Made by a program: the position numbers and the translations under genes | In this document: positions 17,830-25,502 of the stretch, piece after piece | How the letters are laid out: every line of letters starts with the position of its first letter | Position numbering within the stretch: the stretch's first letter is position 1 | Origin: Labrys okinawensis | Lineage (GTDB): Bacteria > Pseudomonadota > Alphaproteobacteria > Rhizobiales > Labraceae | Length of the DNA stretch: 64,000 nt | Reading direction: 5' to 3' | Assembly: GCF_002982075.1 (NCBI RefSeq) | Contig: NZ_PUEJ01000004.1 | Coordinates: forward strand, 372,001-436,000 | The notes under the pieces: model-generated | Database searches by the model: none | Seen by the model: the letters and a program-made list of their open reading frames with translations, nothing else | What the model was told of the DNA's origin: nothing

Positions 17830-18099
17830 TCAGGGGAACACCAGATATCGTCTCCTTGCGCCGCTGCGGGTATCGGCCACCAGGAGTTCGATGGTGTCGA
17901 CCTCGCCCTCGTGCCGTAGGCCGGCCACCACCGTGGTGACGGTCAAGTCCGGCCAGGCTCGCCGCACCGCCAGTCGAATCGCCTGCTCGACATCCAACTC
18001 CATTCGTGTCGGATCGGGCATGCTCCAATCCTCGAAGACGAGCCCGAGCGTTCGCGCCAGCGTGCTGCGAAGCTGATCGTCGCTTGGAAGATCGGACAT
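17830..18099 (-). CDS. Hypothetical protein
   Basis: 89 residues, convergent with the vWA gene. It has an acidic N-terminus (MSDLPSDDQLRSTLARTLGL) and a C-terminus VDTIELLVADTRSGARRRYL. No signal peptide or membrane segment. A GGGGG run lies about 10 bases upstream of the ATG. No family recognised; gene status rests on length, ribosome site and position. Confidence 0.5.
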   Translation of the reverse strand: MSDLPSDDQLRSTLARTLGLVFEDWSMPDPTRMELDVEQAIRLAVRRAWPDLTVTTVVAGLRHEGEVDTIELLVADTRSGARRRYLVFP

Positions 18100-18286
18100 G
18101 CGAAGAGCCCCCGGTAACCACGATGCACATCATGCGCTGGTCCAGCCGCAAATGAGAAGCATCACATCGCTCGAGATCGACCAGCCGGATTGAGGCGCCT
18201 TCAGCGTCGCAGAAACGCTTTGGCATTGCGACGCTATGTCAGGGTGAAGACGCTGGGAAAGCGCGTCTTTCTTCCGGAGGGCGATA

Positions 18287-18622
18287 TCAAATCGGCTTTG
18301 CCGCCAGGGCCGCGACCCAGTGATCGAGCCGCTCCTTCAGGACCCGTTCGCGCACGAAGGCGACCTCCTCATCCTCGAGTTCCTCCACGATCTCGAGCCT
18401 GAAGGCGTGCTCTCCATGTTTCTTCCAAGCAGTCTGCAAGGCCTGATTCAGGCTGACGCCCTGGCCCAGGGTGAACCAGAGCCTGTTGCGGATCTTGGAG
18501 AGGTCCGGCGCCCGGCCGACCCAGCAGTCTCCTGTCTCGGCGCAGCGGACAGCGTAGATGCCGGCTGCGATCTTGCGCTTCTTGTAGGCGTCGACGACCG
18601 CCTTGCGCTCTTCACGTTTCAT
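18287..18622 (-). CDS. GIY-YIG nuclease-like protein
   Basis: 111 residues. The chain KRKIAAGIYAVRCAETGDCWVGRAP has the degenerate GIY...WVG strand pair of the rhizobial GIY-YIG-like family, followed by NRLWFTLGQGVSLNQALQTAW and a C-terminal ERVLKERLDHWVA. Canonical GIY and YIG Tyr are partly kept (GIYAV; second motif is WVG), so nuclease activity is uncertain. GGAGGC is about 8 bases before the ATG at 18622; an upstream extension is rejected. Confidence 0.75.
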   Translation of the reverse strand: MKREERKAVVDAYKKRKIAAGIYAVRCAETGDCWVGRAPDLSKIRNRLWFTLGQGVSLNQALQTAWKKHGEHAFRLEIVEELEDEEVAFVRERVLKERLDHWVAALAAKPI

Positions 18623-18703
18623 GGGCGGCCTCCTTCGTCCCAGCCGGAATGGCATTGAATTTCGGCGGACAGCCTTAAACCAGATCCGCACACTCCGCAA
18701 TAT

Positions 18704-18763
18704 TACCCGGGTATATTGACTTCAAAAATTTCTCCCGGATATAAACCCGGCAGTTTCACCCGG
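18704..18763. promoter_or_regulatory. Cluster of CCCGG motifs before the DUF1330-like gene
   Basis: The perfect palindrome TACCCGGGTA (18704-18713) is followed by three more CCCGG motifs at about 18734, 18746 and 18759, each preceded by A or T. They lie in the 100 bases before the start at 18804. Could be a repeated operator. Confidence 0.35.
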
Positions 18764-18803
18764 CCTATCCAGGGCTGGACCTTCCCGAATGCCGAGGAAA
18801 ATC

Positions 18804-19229
18804 ATGCCGCCTTTTCTCTCTCCCTCGCAGGAGGCTGGACGGGCCTTCGTAATGCGCGGCCTTTCCGGACCCGTCACCATGCTCAACCTGCTGCGTTTTC
18901 GTGAGGTCGCCGACTATTCGGCATCGCCGGGTCTCGCCCCTGCCGCGGAAATCAGCGGCGAGGAAGCCTTTCGACGCTATATCTTCCACACGCTGCCCTT
19001 TCTGGCGCGAAGCGGCGGGGAACTGCTGTTCCTCGGCACTGGCGGGGCTTTCCTGATCGGGCCCGAAACGGAACGCTGGGACCAGGTCATGCTGGTCCGG
19101 CAGGCCACGGTACAGAGCTTCCTCGCCTTTGCCGACGACGGGGACTATCTCGCCGGGCTCGGGCACCGCACCGCCGCCCTGGCTGATTCCCGTTTGCTGC
19201 CGCTCACGCAGTTGCCGATTCCGGCCTGA
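18804..19229 (+). CDS. DUF1330-like protein
   Basis: 141 residues. VTMLNLLRFREVADY and WDQVMLVRQATVQSFLAFA match the ferredoxin-like alpha/beta-barrel unit of DUF1330 and related stress-responsive dimeric proteins. Function of the family is unknown. GAGGA lies 6 bases before ATG 18804; an ATG five codons upstream has no such site. Its 3' end overlaps the convergent esterase gene by 26 bases. Confidence 0.72.
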   Translation: MPPFLSPSQEAGRAFVMRGLSGPVTMLNLLRFREVADYSASPGLAPAAEISGEEAFRRYIFHTLPFLARSGGELLFLGTGGAFLIGPETERWDQVMLVRQATVQSFLAFADDGDYLAGLGHRTAALADSRLLPLTQLPIPA

Positions 19230-20139
19230 AGCGCGCATTCAACAACTCGCCGATCTGCCTTCGCGCGCGTTCGGCCTCCGGCAGCGGCAACAGCATCCAG
19301 GCATGCACCATGCCGGCCTGCTCGAGGAGTTCGACGGGCTGCCCGGCCGCCTTCAAGCGCTGCTCCAGCCTGTGGGCCTCGGGATTGAGGAGATCGGCGG
19401 TGCTGGTCATGATGGCGATCGGCGCCAGCCCCCGCATCTCGCCATAGAGCGGACTGACCGCGGGATCGTTTAAGGGCAGGTCGCCGGCATAGAGGCGTGC
19501 GGCCGCGCGGGCCGCCTCGGGCGTGATCACGGGATCATGCGGCCTGTGCGCCAGTGTCGCCGGGTCGTCCATGGTGAGGTCGAGCCAGGGCGAAAGCAGA
19601 ACGAGCTGACCAGGCTGAGGCTGGCCGGCCGCGACCAGGGCCTGGGCCAGCGCGAGCGCCAGCCCGCCTCCGGCCGAATCGCCCATCACCACCACACGCT
19701 CCGGCGCAACCCGGGCGCACAGATCGGTGTAATGCGCCAGCACGCTCGCCAGCACTTTCCGATGACCGTTTTCGGGAGCCAGCGGATAGAAAGGCACCGT
19801 GACGCTGCAGCCGGTGCGCCGAATCAGATTTTCGAGAAAGCGCCAATGCAGGAAGCTGATCGCAAACGAATAGGCGCCGCCATGCAGATAGAGCAGGTGA
19901 AAGGGCGCCTTCCCGCCATCGCGGGCTCCGAGATGAAACACGCGGTCACCGTGCGCAATGTCCTGCCGGATCTCACACAGATTGCGCAAGCGGGCGGAGG
20001 GCAATGCAGGGCCGGTACTGCGGCTCAGGCGGATCAACGCCTGCAGAACCGGCGGCCTAGCCCAATCCTTCACCCTGAGCAGGCGAAACAGACCATGGAG
20101 CGAGCGTGAGGCGAAACTGGGCTCGGCGGCCGCGGGCAT
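19204..20139 (-). CDS. Alpha/beta-hydrolase (HSL-type esterase/lipase)
   Basis: 311 residues. LLYLHGGAYSFAI carries the HGG oxyanion motif and VVMGDSAGGGLALALA the nucleophile elbow GDSAGG of the hormone-sensitive-lipase family; the Asp and His of the triad are expected in TADLLNPEA and MVHAWM. Hydrolyses short-chain esters or related compounds; the physiological substrate is unknown. Start uncertain: 20139 (MPAAAEPSFASRSLHG) is preferred because an earlier start would run through the upstream small membrane-protein gene. Confidence 0.85.
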   Translation of the reverse strand: MPAAAEPSFASRSLHGLFRLLRVKDWARPPVLQALIRLSRSTGPALPSARLRNLCEIRQDIAHGDRVFHLGARDGGKAPFHLLYLHGGAYSFAISFLHWRFLENLIRRTGCSVTVPFYPLAPENGHRKVLASVLAHYTDLCARVAPERVVVMGDSAGGGLALALAQALVAAGQPQPGQLVLLSPWLDLTMDDPATLAHRPHDPVITPEAARAAARLYAGDLPLNDPAVSPLYGEMRGLAPIAIMTSTADLLNPEAHRLEQRLKAAGQPVELLEQAGMVHAWMLLPLPEAERARRQIGELLNARFRPESATA

Positions 20140-20170
20140 CCCGCCGGACGGCGCCTCGAGAGTTTTCGCC

Positions 20171-20428
20171 TTAGGATCTGGCGCCTTCACGCTTGAAAAT
20201 CGGCTCAACCCGGCTGGCCTGCCGCAGGAAGACGAAAATGGCATAGAAGGCCACGAGGCCGAACACGCATTGCAGAACGACTTCAACCGTGGGCCCAAGC
20301 TGAAAAAAGCCAGCCAGCGCCCAACCGGAAGCCCAGGCCGCACCGAGCAACTCGGTGCCGATCAGAATGGCGGCCGAGCAAACGGTGATCAGGCTGGGCC
20401 AATTGATGGACTTGTCAGAGCTGGGCAA
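20171..20428 (-). CDS. Small membrane protein
   Basis: 85 residues with two hydrophobic helices (LITVCSAAILIGTELLGAAW and VVLQCVFGLVAFYAIFVFL) and a basic cytoplasmic-looking tail RQASRVEPIFKREGARS. I have the impression that similar small proteins are conserved in Hyphomicrobiales but cannot name a family. 31 bases upstream of the esterase gene on the same strand, so probably co-transcribed. Confidence 0.65.
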   Translation of the reverse strand: MPSSDKSINWPSLITVCSAAILIGTELLGAAWASGWALAGFFQLGPTVEVVLQCVFGLVAFYAIFVFLRQASRVEPIFKREGARS

Positions 20429-20523
20429 AGGCGGCTCCCTGGCGGCTTCCGTGAACGTCGTCCCATGCCTCTATACCATCGCGTCGCGCTTTGCTACGCC
20501 CCTTCTGGAAAGAAGCGCGCTGG

Positions 20524-20592
20524 AGCGAATTGGCACTCTTGCGCTAACGCTTTGTTTCCGTGCGCCTTTGCGATTCCGGCAGATCGCAGGGT
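20524..20592. repeat. Mosaic repeat copy (d)
   Basis: CTAACGCTTTGTTTC, CGCCTTTGCGATTCC and AGATCGCA match the inverse orientation of the family. It ends just before a possible start codon (20600) of the gamma-glutamyltransferase-like gene. Confidence 0.6.
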
Positions 20593-20644
20593 GTGTGAGA
20601 TGACAAATCGTCCATGTAAGTCTTCGCCTGGAAAGCCCCTGCCC

Positions 20645-22231
20645 ATGGAAACCCCCGTTTTCGGTCATGCCGCCGTCGCCACGCCCCATCATCCGGCCAA
20701 CGAAGCCGGCCAGCGCATCCTGATCCAGGGCGGCAACGCCATCGAGGCGATGATCGCCATGGCAGCCACCATCGCCGTCACCTACCCGCATATGAACGGG
20801 ATCGGCGGCGACGGCTTCTGGCTGGTGGCCGACAAAAGCCGCCGCGTCCGGGCGATCCAGGCCTGCGGCCCCGCCGGCAGCCGGGCCACCCTCTCGGCCT
20901 TGCGCGATCTCGGCCATGACGAAGTGCCGTCTCGCGGCGTCCTTTCCAGCCTGACCGTTCCCGGCGCGATCGCCGGCTGGCAGATCGCCGCCGACATGGC
21001 CAGAGCCTTCGGCGGCCGGCTGCCCCTGGCCCTGCTGCTGGAAGACGCCATCCGCCATGCCCGAGAAGGCATTCCCGTGTCGGCTTCGCAGGCTCGCGTC
21101 GAGCCGGCCGAAATCGACGAACTCAAGACCGTCCCGGGATTCGCCGCCCACTTCATGCCGTCCGGCGAGGCCCCCAAGGCTGGAGACCGCTTCGTCCAGC
21201 CGGCCCTTGCGGGACTGTTGGAACAACTCGCTCATGCCGGGCTCGACGATTTCTATCGTGGCGACGCGGCCCGTGAAATCGCGGCCGATCTCGACCGCGC
21301 CGGTGCCCTCGTCAGCCGGGAAGACCTCCGGCGCTATGAAGCAAGGCTGCGCGAACCGTTGAGCCTTGCCCTGCAGGGTGTCACGCTCCACAGCCTGCCG
21401 CCCCCGACGCAAGGTCTTTCCACCCTGATCATCCTTGGCCTCGCCGAGCGCCTCGGCCTCGAGCGGGCGAGTAGCTTCGACCACCTCCATGGCCTGGTCG
21501 AGGCTGCCAAACGGGCATCGGCCATCACTGATCGCGAGATCGCCGACCCGGCCGTGATGAGCGCCGATCCCGCCGGCTTTCTCTCCCCCGGCTTCCTCGG
21601 CCACGAAGCCGCGGCGATCTCGATGACGCGTGCCGCCGCCTTCCCGCTGCCGGGTGCCAAGGGGGACACCGTCTGGATGGGCGCGATCGACAGGGAAGGC
21701 CTCGCCGTCAGTTATATCCAGTCGCTCTATGGGGATTACGGCTCGGGCCTGGTCCTGCCGAAGACCGGCTTGCTGATGCAGAACCGCGGCGTGGCCTTTT
21801 CGCTGGACGCGCGCTCGCCCCGCGCTTTGGCGCCCGGGCGCCTGCCCTTCCACACCCTTGCGCCGGCCATGGCGCTGTTTTCCGATGGGCGGACAATGCC
21901 GTTCGGTACCATGGGCGGCGATGCCCAGCCGCAGATCCTGGCACAGATATTCTCGCGCTATCGCCTGGGCGAAAGCCTCGCGGCCGCCGTCGACGCCCCG
22001 CGTTTCACGCTCGCTCGCGACGGGGGAACCGGAAAATCCGCATTGCAATTGGAAGATCGTTTCGACGAGAGCCTTCTCAATGCGCTCGACCGCGCCGGTC
22101 ATGCCATCGACATCGGCGCGGCCTATGCGGATAGCTTCGGCCATGCCGGAGCACTCGTCCGCCATAGCAGGGACGGGCGCATCGAGGCCGTGCACGACCC
22201 GCGCGCCGACGGCGGCGCCCTGGGGCTTTAG
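20645..22231 (+). CDS. Gamma-glutamyltransferase family protein
   Basis: 528 residues. The N-terminal part (HPANEAGQRILIQGGNAIEA, GIGGDGFWLV) is typical of the large subunit. GAKGDTVWMGAIDREGLAVS contains the Thr expected to be both the self-cleavage nucleophile and catalytic residue, and YGSGLV follows. MGGDAQPQILAQI is the conserved C-terminal motif. There is no signal peptide, unlike secreted glutathione-hydrolysing enzymes, so it may act in the cytoplasm on another gamma-glutamyl or amide compound. Start at 20645 chosen; ATG 20600 at the edge of a repeat would add 15 residues. Confidence 0.87.
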   Translation: METPVFGHAAVATPHHPANEAGQRILIQGGNAIEAMIAMAATIAVTYPHMNGIGGDGFWLVADKSRRVRAIQACGPAGSRATLSALRDLGHDEVPSRGVLSSLTVPGAIAGWQIAADMARAFGGRLPLALLLEDAIRHAREGIPVSASQARVEPAEIDELKTVPGFAAHFMPSGEAPKAGDRFVQPALAGLLEQLAHAGLDDFYRGDAAREIAADLDRAGALVSREDLRRYEARLREPLSLALQGVTLHSLPPPTQGLSTLIILGLAERLGLERASSFDHLHGLVEAAKRASAITDREIADPAVMSADPAGFLSPGFLGHEAAAISMTRAAAFPLPGAKGDTVWMGAIDREGLAVSYIQSLYGDYGSGLVLPKTGLLMQNRGVAFSLDARSPRALAPGRLPFHTLAPAMALFSDGRTMPFGTMGGDAQPQILAQIFSRYRLGESLAAAVDAPRFTLARDGGTGKSALQLEDRFDESLLNALDRAGHAIDIGAAYADSFGHAGALVRHSRDGRIEAVHDPRADGGALGL

Positions 22232-22252
22232 AATTGTCATGGACGCTTGAGA

Positions 22253-22972
22253 ATGGCCACACGTTACGCGATCTATTATGTGCCTTCTGCCGATTCGGCG
22301 CTCTGGCGCTTCGGCAGCGAAGTCCTGGGTTACGACGCCTTCACCGGCCAGGACGTGCCGCAATGGCATCCGCCCGGCATTGCGGCGGCGGACTGGCACG
22401 CGATGACCGCCGACCCTCGGCTCTATGGCTTTCATGCCACCTTGAAAGCGCCCTTCCGCCTGGCTGACGATGCCGATGAAGGCGGCCTTATCGAGGCATT
22501 TCGAACCTTCGCACGCAAATACACCACGCATGGAGATCATGCCTGGACAATCCGACCGATCAGCTCATCGACCCCCGAAAAATCGTTTCTGGCCTTGATC
22601 CTGCCCTATGATCCCATCGAAGTGCGCGTTCTGGAGCGCATTATCGTCCAGCATTTCGACAGGCTGCGCGCGCCGCTCACGCCCGCCGAGATCGCCCGCC
22701 GCAATCCCGAGCGCCTGAGCGAACGCCAGCGCACCTATCTCCATGCCCACGGTTATCCCTATGTGCGCGAGGAATTCCGCTTCCACATGACGCTGTCGGG
22801 CGCCATCGAGAACGCCGCAGCCATCGGCGAGCGCCTGGACCGGCGAGCGCGGGAGCTCGAGGTCGGCCCCCGCCTGCACATCGACCGTCTCGGCCTGTTC
22901 CGCCAGGACGATGGCGGGCGTTTCCGCGTCATCGACGTCGCCCTGCTCCAGGGCGTTTTCCAGAAAAGTTGA
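22253..22972 (+). CDS. DUF1045 protein (2H phosphoesterase-like)
   Basis: 239 residues. The start MATRYAIYYVPSADSALW, the motif YGFHATLKAPF (first HxT) and FRFHMTLSG (second HxT) match DUF1045, which belongs to the 2H phosphoesterase fold and is often found in phosphonate-utilisation loci. Here no phn genes are near; it follows the gamma-glutamyltransferase-like gene by 21 bases. The last residues (GVFQKS and stop) are encoded by a mosaic repeat copy, so the natural C-terminus has been replaced or extended. Confidence 0.83.
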   Translation: MATRYAIYYVPSADSALWRFGSEVLGYDAFTGQDVPQWHPPGIAAADWHAMTADPRLYGFHATLKAPFRLADDADEGGLIEAFRTFARKYTTHGDHAWTIRPISSSTPEKSFLALILPYDPIEVRVLERIIVQHFDRLRAPLTPAEIARRNPERLSERQRTYLHAHGYPYVREEFRFHMTLSGAIENAAAIGERLDRRARELEVGPRLHIDRLGLFRQDDGGRFRVIDVALLQGVFQKS

Positions 22973-23050
22973 TAGACTTTTCGATTAAGAAAACGCGTCA
23001 AAACAAGGAATTAGAAAGCAAGTGCGATTCGGAGAATCGCACTTTGCTCC
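22952..23050. repeat. Mosaic repeat copy (e), overlaps DUF1045 end
   Basis: GCGTTTTCCAGAAAAGTTGA, GAAAACGCGTCAAAACAA, AAGTGCGATTCGGAGAATCG and TTTGCTCC. The last 21 bases of the DUF1045 gene, including its TGA, lie within the element. Confidence 0.75.
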
Positions 23051-23082
23051 AGGGCTGACGACGCCGGCTTTTTCCGCCATGG

Positions 23083-23457
23083 TCAGGCCGCGTCCGCCCT
23101 TTCGGCGGCATGCGGCTTGCCGTACAGCCCGATATGGGCATCGCCCCAGGCCTTCAGCGCCAGCAGGACCGGCTCCATGCTGCGGCCGAGCGGCGAGAGG
23201 CTGTATTCCACCTTGGGCGGCACCTGCGCATAGACCTTGCGCTCGATCAGCGCATCCTCCTCCAATTCCCTGAGTTGATTGGTCAGCATGCGCGGCGTGA
23301 CATTGGCGATATGGCGGCGGATCTCGCTGAAGCGCAGCGTGCCCGAAAGCAGATGGAACAGGATGATCGACTTCCACTTGCCGTCGATCAGGCCGATGGC
23401 AGCCTCGACCGAACAGCCCGGCGCGCAATCGAACCGGGAATGGCGTGCTTTGGCCAT
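23083..23457 (-). CDS. HxlR-family transcriptional regulator
   Basis: 124 residues. A winged-HTH of HxlR type: FDCAPGCSVEAAIGLIDGKW, LRFSEIRRHIANVTPRMLTN and LEEDALIERKVYAQVPPKVE. Cys11 and Cys15 lie in the position of the redox- or electrophile-sensing Cys of HypR/YodB-like members (inference). It is divergent from a quinone-oxidoreductase-like gene with an inverted repeat between, the standard arrangement for autoregulation and control of that neighbour. Start MAKARHSRF; longer frames are shadows. Confidence 0.9.
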   Translation of the reverse strand: MAKARHSRFDCAPGCSVEAAIGLIDGKWKSIILFHLLSGTLRFSEIRRHIANVTPRMLTNQLRELEEDALIERKVYAQVPPKVEYSLSPLGRSMEPVLLALKAWGDAHIGLYGKPHAAERADAA

Positions 23458-23478
23458 GACAGTATCCTTTTTGACACT

Positions 23479-23499
23479 ATAGGCTTTCTTTGTGCCTAT
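23479..23499. promoter_or_regulatory. Probable HxlR operator
   Basis: ATAGGC-N9-GCCTAT lies midway between the divergent regulator and oxidoreductase genes. TTGACA at 23471-23476 could be a -35 box for the rightward gene with the palindrome over its -10 region. Confidence 0.55.
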
Positions 23500-23560
23500 T
23501 GACGATATCCGATCATAAGCACAGGTTCCGCCCACAGCAATCAGCGCTGAGGAGCGAACC

Positions 23561-24574
23561 ATGAAAGCGATCGGATACAGGACGGCCGGCGCCATCGATA
23601 GCGCGAAGGCGCTGGAGGATATCGAGCTGCCCCGTCCCAAGGCAACCGGCCGCGACATTCTGGTCGAGGTCGCGGCGATCTCCGTCAACCCGGTCGACAC
23701 CAAGGTGCGCCGCAGGGCTTCGCCGGAGGCGGGCGAGTGGAAGATCCTGGGCTGGGACGCGGTCGGCCGGGTGGCCGAGATCGGCGAAGCGGTAACCACC
23801 TTCAAGCCCGGCGACGAGGTGTTCTATGCCGGCTCGATCACCCGGCCCGGCGCCAACAGCCAGTTCCATCTGGTCGATGAGCGCATCGTGGGCCATAAAC
23901 CGAAAAGCCTGTCGAATGCCGAGGCCGCCGCCCTGCCGCTGACGGCCATCACGGCCTGGGAGATGCTGTTCGACCGGCTCGACATCCGTCGTGCCGTGCC
24001 CGGAGCGGCCAATGCCATCTTGATCGTCGGCGGCGCCGGCGGGGTTGGCTCGATCGCCATCCAGCTCGTCCGCGCGCTGACCGACGTGACGGTCATCGCC
24101 ACTGCGTCGCGCCCGGAGACGCAGGACTGGGTGCGTGAGCTGGGCGCGCATCATGTCGTCGACCATGGCAAGCCGATCGCCGAACAGGTCGCCGCCCTTG
24201 GCATCGGTGCGCCTGCCTTCGTCTTTTCCACCACCGAGACCCAGCGCCACCTCGACGAGATCGTCGAGTTGATCGCGCCGCAGGGCCGGTTCGGGCTAAT
24301 CGACGACCCCGAGGCACTGAGCATCATGGGCTTCAAGCGTAAGGCGGTCTCGATCCATTGGGAGCTGATGTTCACCCGAGCCATCTTCGAGACGCCCGAC
24401 ATGGGCGAGCAGGGCAAACTGCTCGACGAGGTCGGGGAACTGATCGATGCAGGCAATATCCGCACGACGCTCAGCCAGGTGCTCCGCCCGATCAATGCCG
24501 AGAATTTGAAACAGGCCCATGCCTTGATCGAAAGCGGGCGCGCCAAAGGCAAGATCGTGCTGGAGGGCTTCTGA
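23561..24574 (+). CDS. Zinc-type alcohol dehydrogenase-like (MDR) oxidoreductase
   Basis: 337 residues, medium-chain dehydrogenase/reductase of the quinone-oxidoreductase-like group. GroES-like N-domain with ILVEVAAISVNPVDTKVRRR and ILGWDAVGRVAEIG; Rossmann motif LIVGGAGGVGSIAIQLVRAL. The structural-zinc Cys cluster is absent. Probably reduces quinones or reactive carbonyls with NADPH. GAGGAGCGAACC before the ATG gives a strong ribosome site. Likely repressed by the divergent HxlR protein and induced by electrophiles (inference from arrangement). Confidence 0.9.
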   Translation: MKAIGYRTAGAIDSAKALEDIELPRPKATGRDILVEVAAISVNPVDTKVRRRASPEAGEWKILGWDAVGRVAEIGEAVTTFKPGDEVFYAGSITRPGANSQFHLVDERIVGHKPKSLSNAEAAALPLTAITAWEMLFDRLDIRRAVPGAANAILIVGGAGGVGSIAIQLVRALTDVTVIATASRPETQDWVRELGAHHVVDHGKPIAEQVAALGIGAPAFVFSTTETQRHLDEIVELIAPQGRFGLIDDPEALSIMGFKRKAVSIHWELMFTRAIFETPDMGEQGKLLDEVGELIDAGNIRTTLSQVLRPINAENLKQAHALIESGRAKGKIVLEGF

Positions 24575-24663
24575 GATATGCAGCCGGCCTGCTGGGCGTC
24601 GCATTAAAGGTTCCGAAGCTGGAAGCTGTTATGAAACGCATGCGCTTCAGGGCCAGAGGCGAT

Positions 24664-24764
24664 GGCGTTTTGCGATTGGAGGGAATCACCCGCCAATCGC
24701 AAAGCCGCGTCGGACCAAAAAGCCGGAGTAAAGAGCGTCCACGCGTGAACGCGCTTTGCTCCGG
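24664..24764. repeat. Mosaic repeat copy (f)
   Basis: GCGTTTTGCGATTGGAGG, CCAATCGCAAAGCCGCG, GAACGCGCTTTGCTCC. Fills most of the 280-base gap before the DUF1007 gene. Confidence 0.7.
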
Positions 24765-24854
24765 AGAGCGCCATCCTTCCGCCCCACTCGGCGGGTTACA
24801 ACCCTCCGGGTGGTGAATCGCTCTTGTTCCCGCCCGCTGCAATCCGGATCGTTC

Positions 24855-25502
24855 ATGCGCTCGCTTCTTCTCGCCGCCGTGCTGCTCGGCTGCCTCATCG
24901 GACCCGCTGCGGCCCATCCGCATGTCTTCGTCAATTCGGCCAGCGAGATCGTTTACGACGACAAGGGGCGCGTAACCGGCGTCAAGCAGCACTGGACCTT
25001 CGACGAGGCCTTCTCCTCCTATGCCACGCAGGGACTTCAGCAGAGTGCGGATGGCAGCTACAGCCGCCAGGCCCTTGCCCCGCTGGCGCAGACCAATGTC
25101 GAGAACCTCAAGGATTTCGGCTATTTCACCTTCGCCAAGCTCGGCGGCAAGGAGCTTTTGTTCAAGGATCCGGTCGACCCCTATCTCGATTTCACCAACG
25201 GCGTCCTGACCCTGCATTTCTTCCTGCCGCTGTCCTCCCCGCAGACGCAGGGGCAGAAGGCCCTGGCGATCCAGATCTACGACCCGACCTATTACGTCGC
25301 TTTCACCCTTGATGACGAGACCCCCGCCAAGCTCGACGGCTCCCCGCAGGGTTGCGCACTCAACGTCATCAGGCCCAAGCCGCTGAGCGAGGAGCAAAAG
25401 GCCGCCGCCCTGCAGCTTGACGAGGCCTATTTCAGCGCGCTGGACCAGAACAAGGATTTCGGCGCCAAATTCGCCAACAACATCCAGGTGAACTGCCCGT
25501 GA
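24855..25502 (+). CDS. DUF1007 periplasmic protein
   Basis: 215 residues. Signal peptide 1-20 (cleavage after GPAAA), so the mature chain would begin HPHVFV, a His-rich N-terminus characteristic of DUF1007. FDEAFSSYATQG and DPYLDFTNGVLTLHFFLPLS are further family features. DUF1007 proteins accompany NicO/RcnA-type nickel-cobalt exporters and probably bind the metal in the periplasm. The stop overlaps the GTG start of the NicO gene by 4 bases. Confidence 0.87.
   Translation: MRSLLLAAVLLGCLIGPAAAHPHVFVNSASEIVYDDKGRVTGVKQHWTFDEAFSSYATQGLQQSADGSYSRQALAPLAQTNVENLKDFGYFTFAKLGGKELLFKDPVDPYLDFTNGVLTLHFFLPLSSPQTQGQKALAIQIYDPTYYVAFTLDDETPAKLDGSPQGCALNVIRPKPLSEEQKAAALQLDEAYFSALDQNKDFGAKFANNIQVNCP

Noticed and set aside
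20471..22540. 689-codon frame opposite the gamma-glutamyltransferase-like and DUF1045 genes
   Set aside because: Runs antisense through two recognised genes; composition is the Arg/Gly/His-rich pattern of a high-GC shadow frame and has no recognisable domain.
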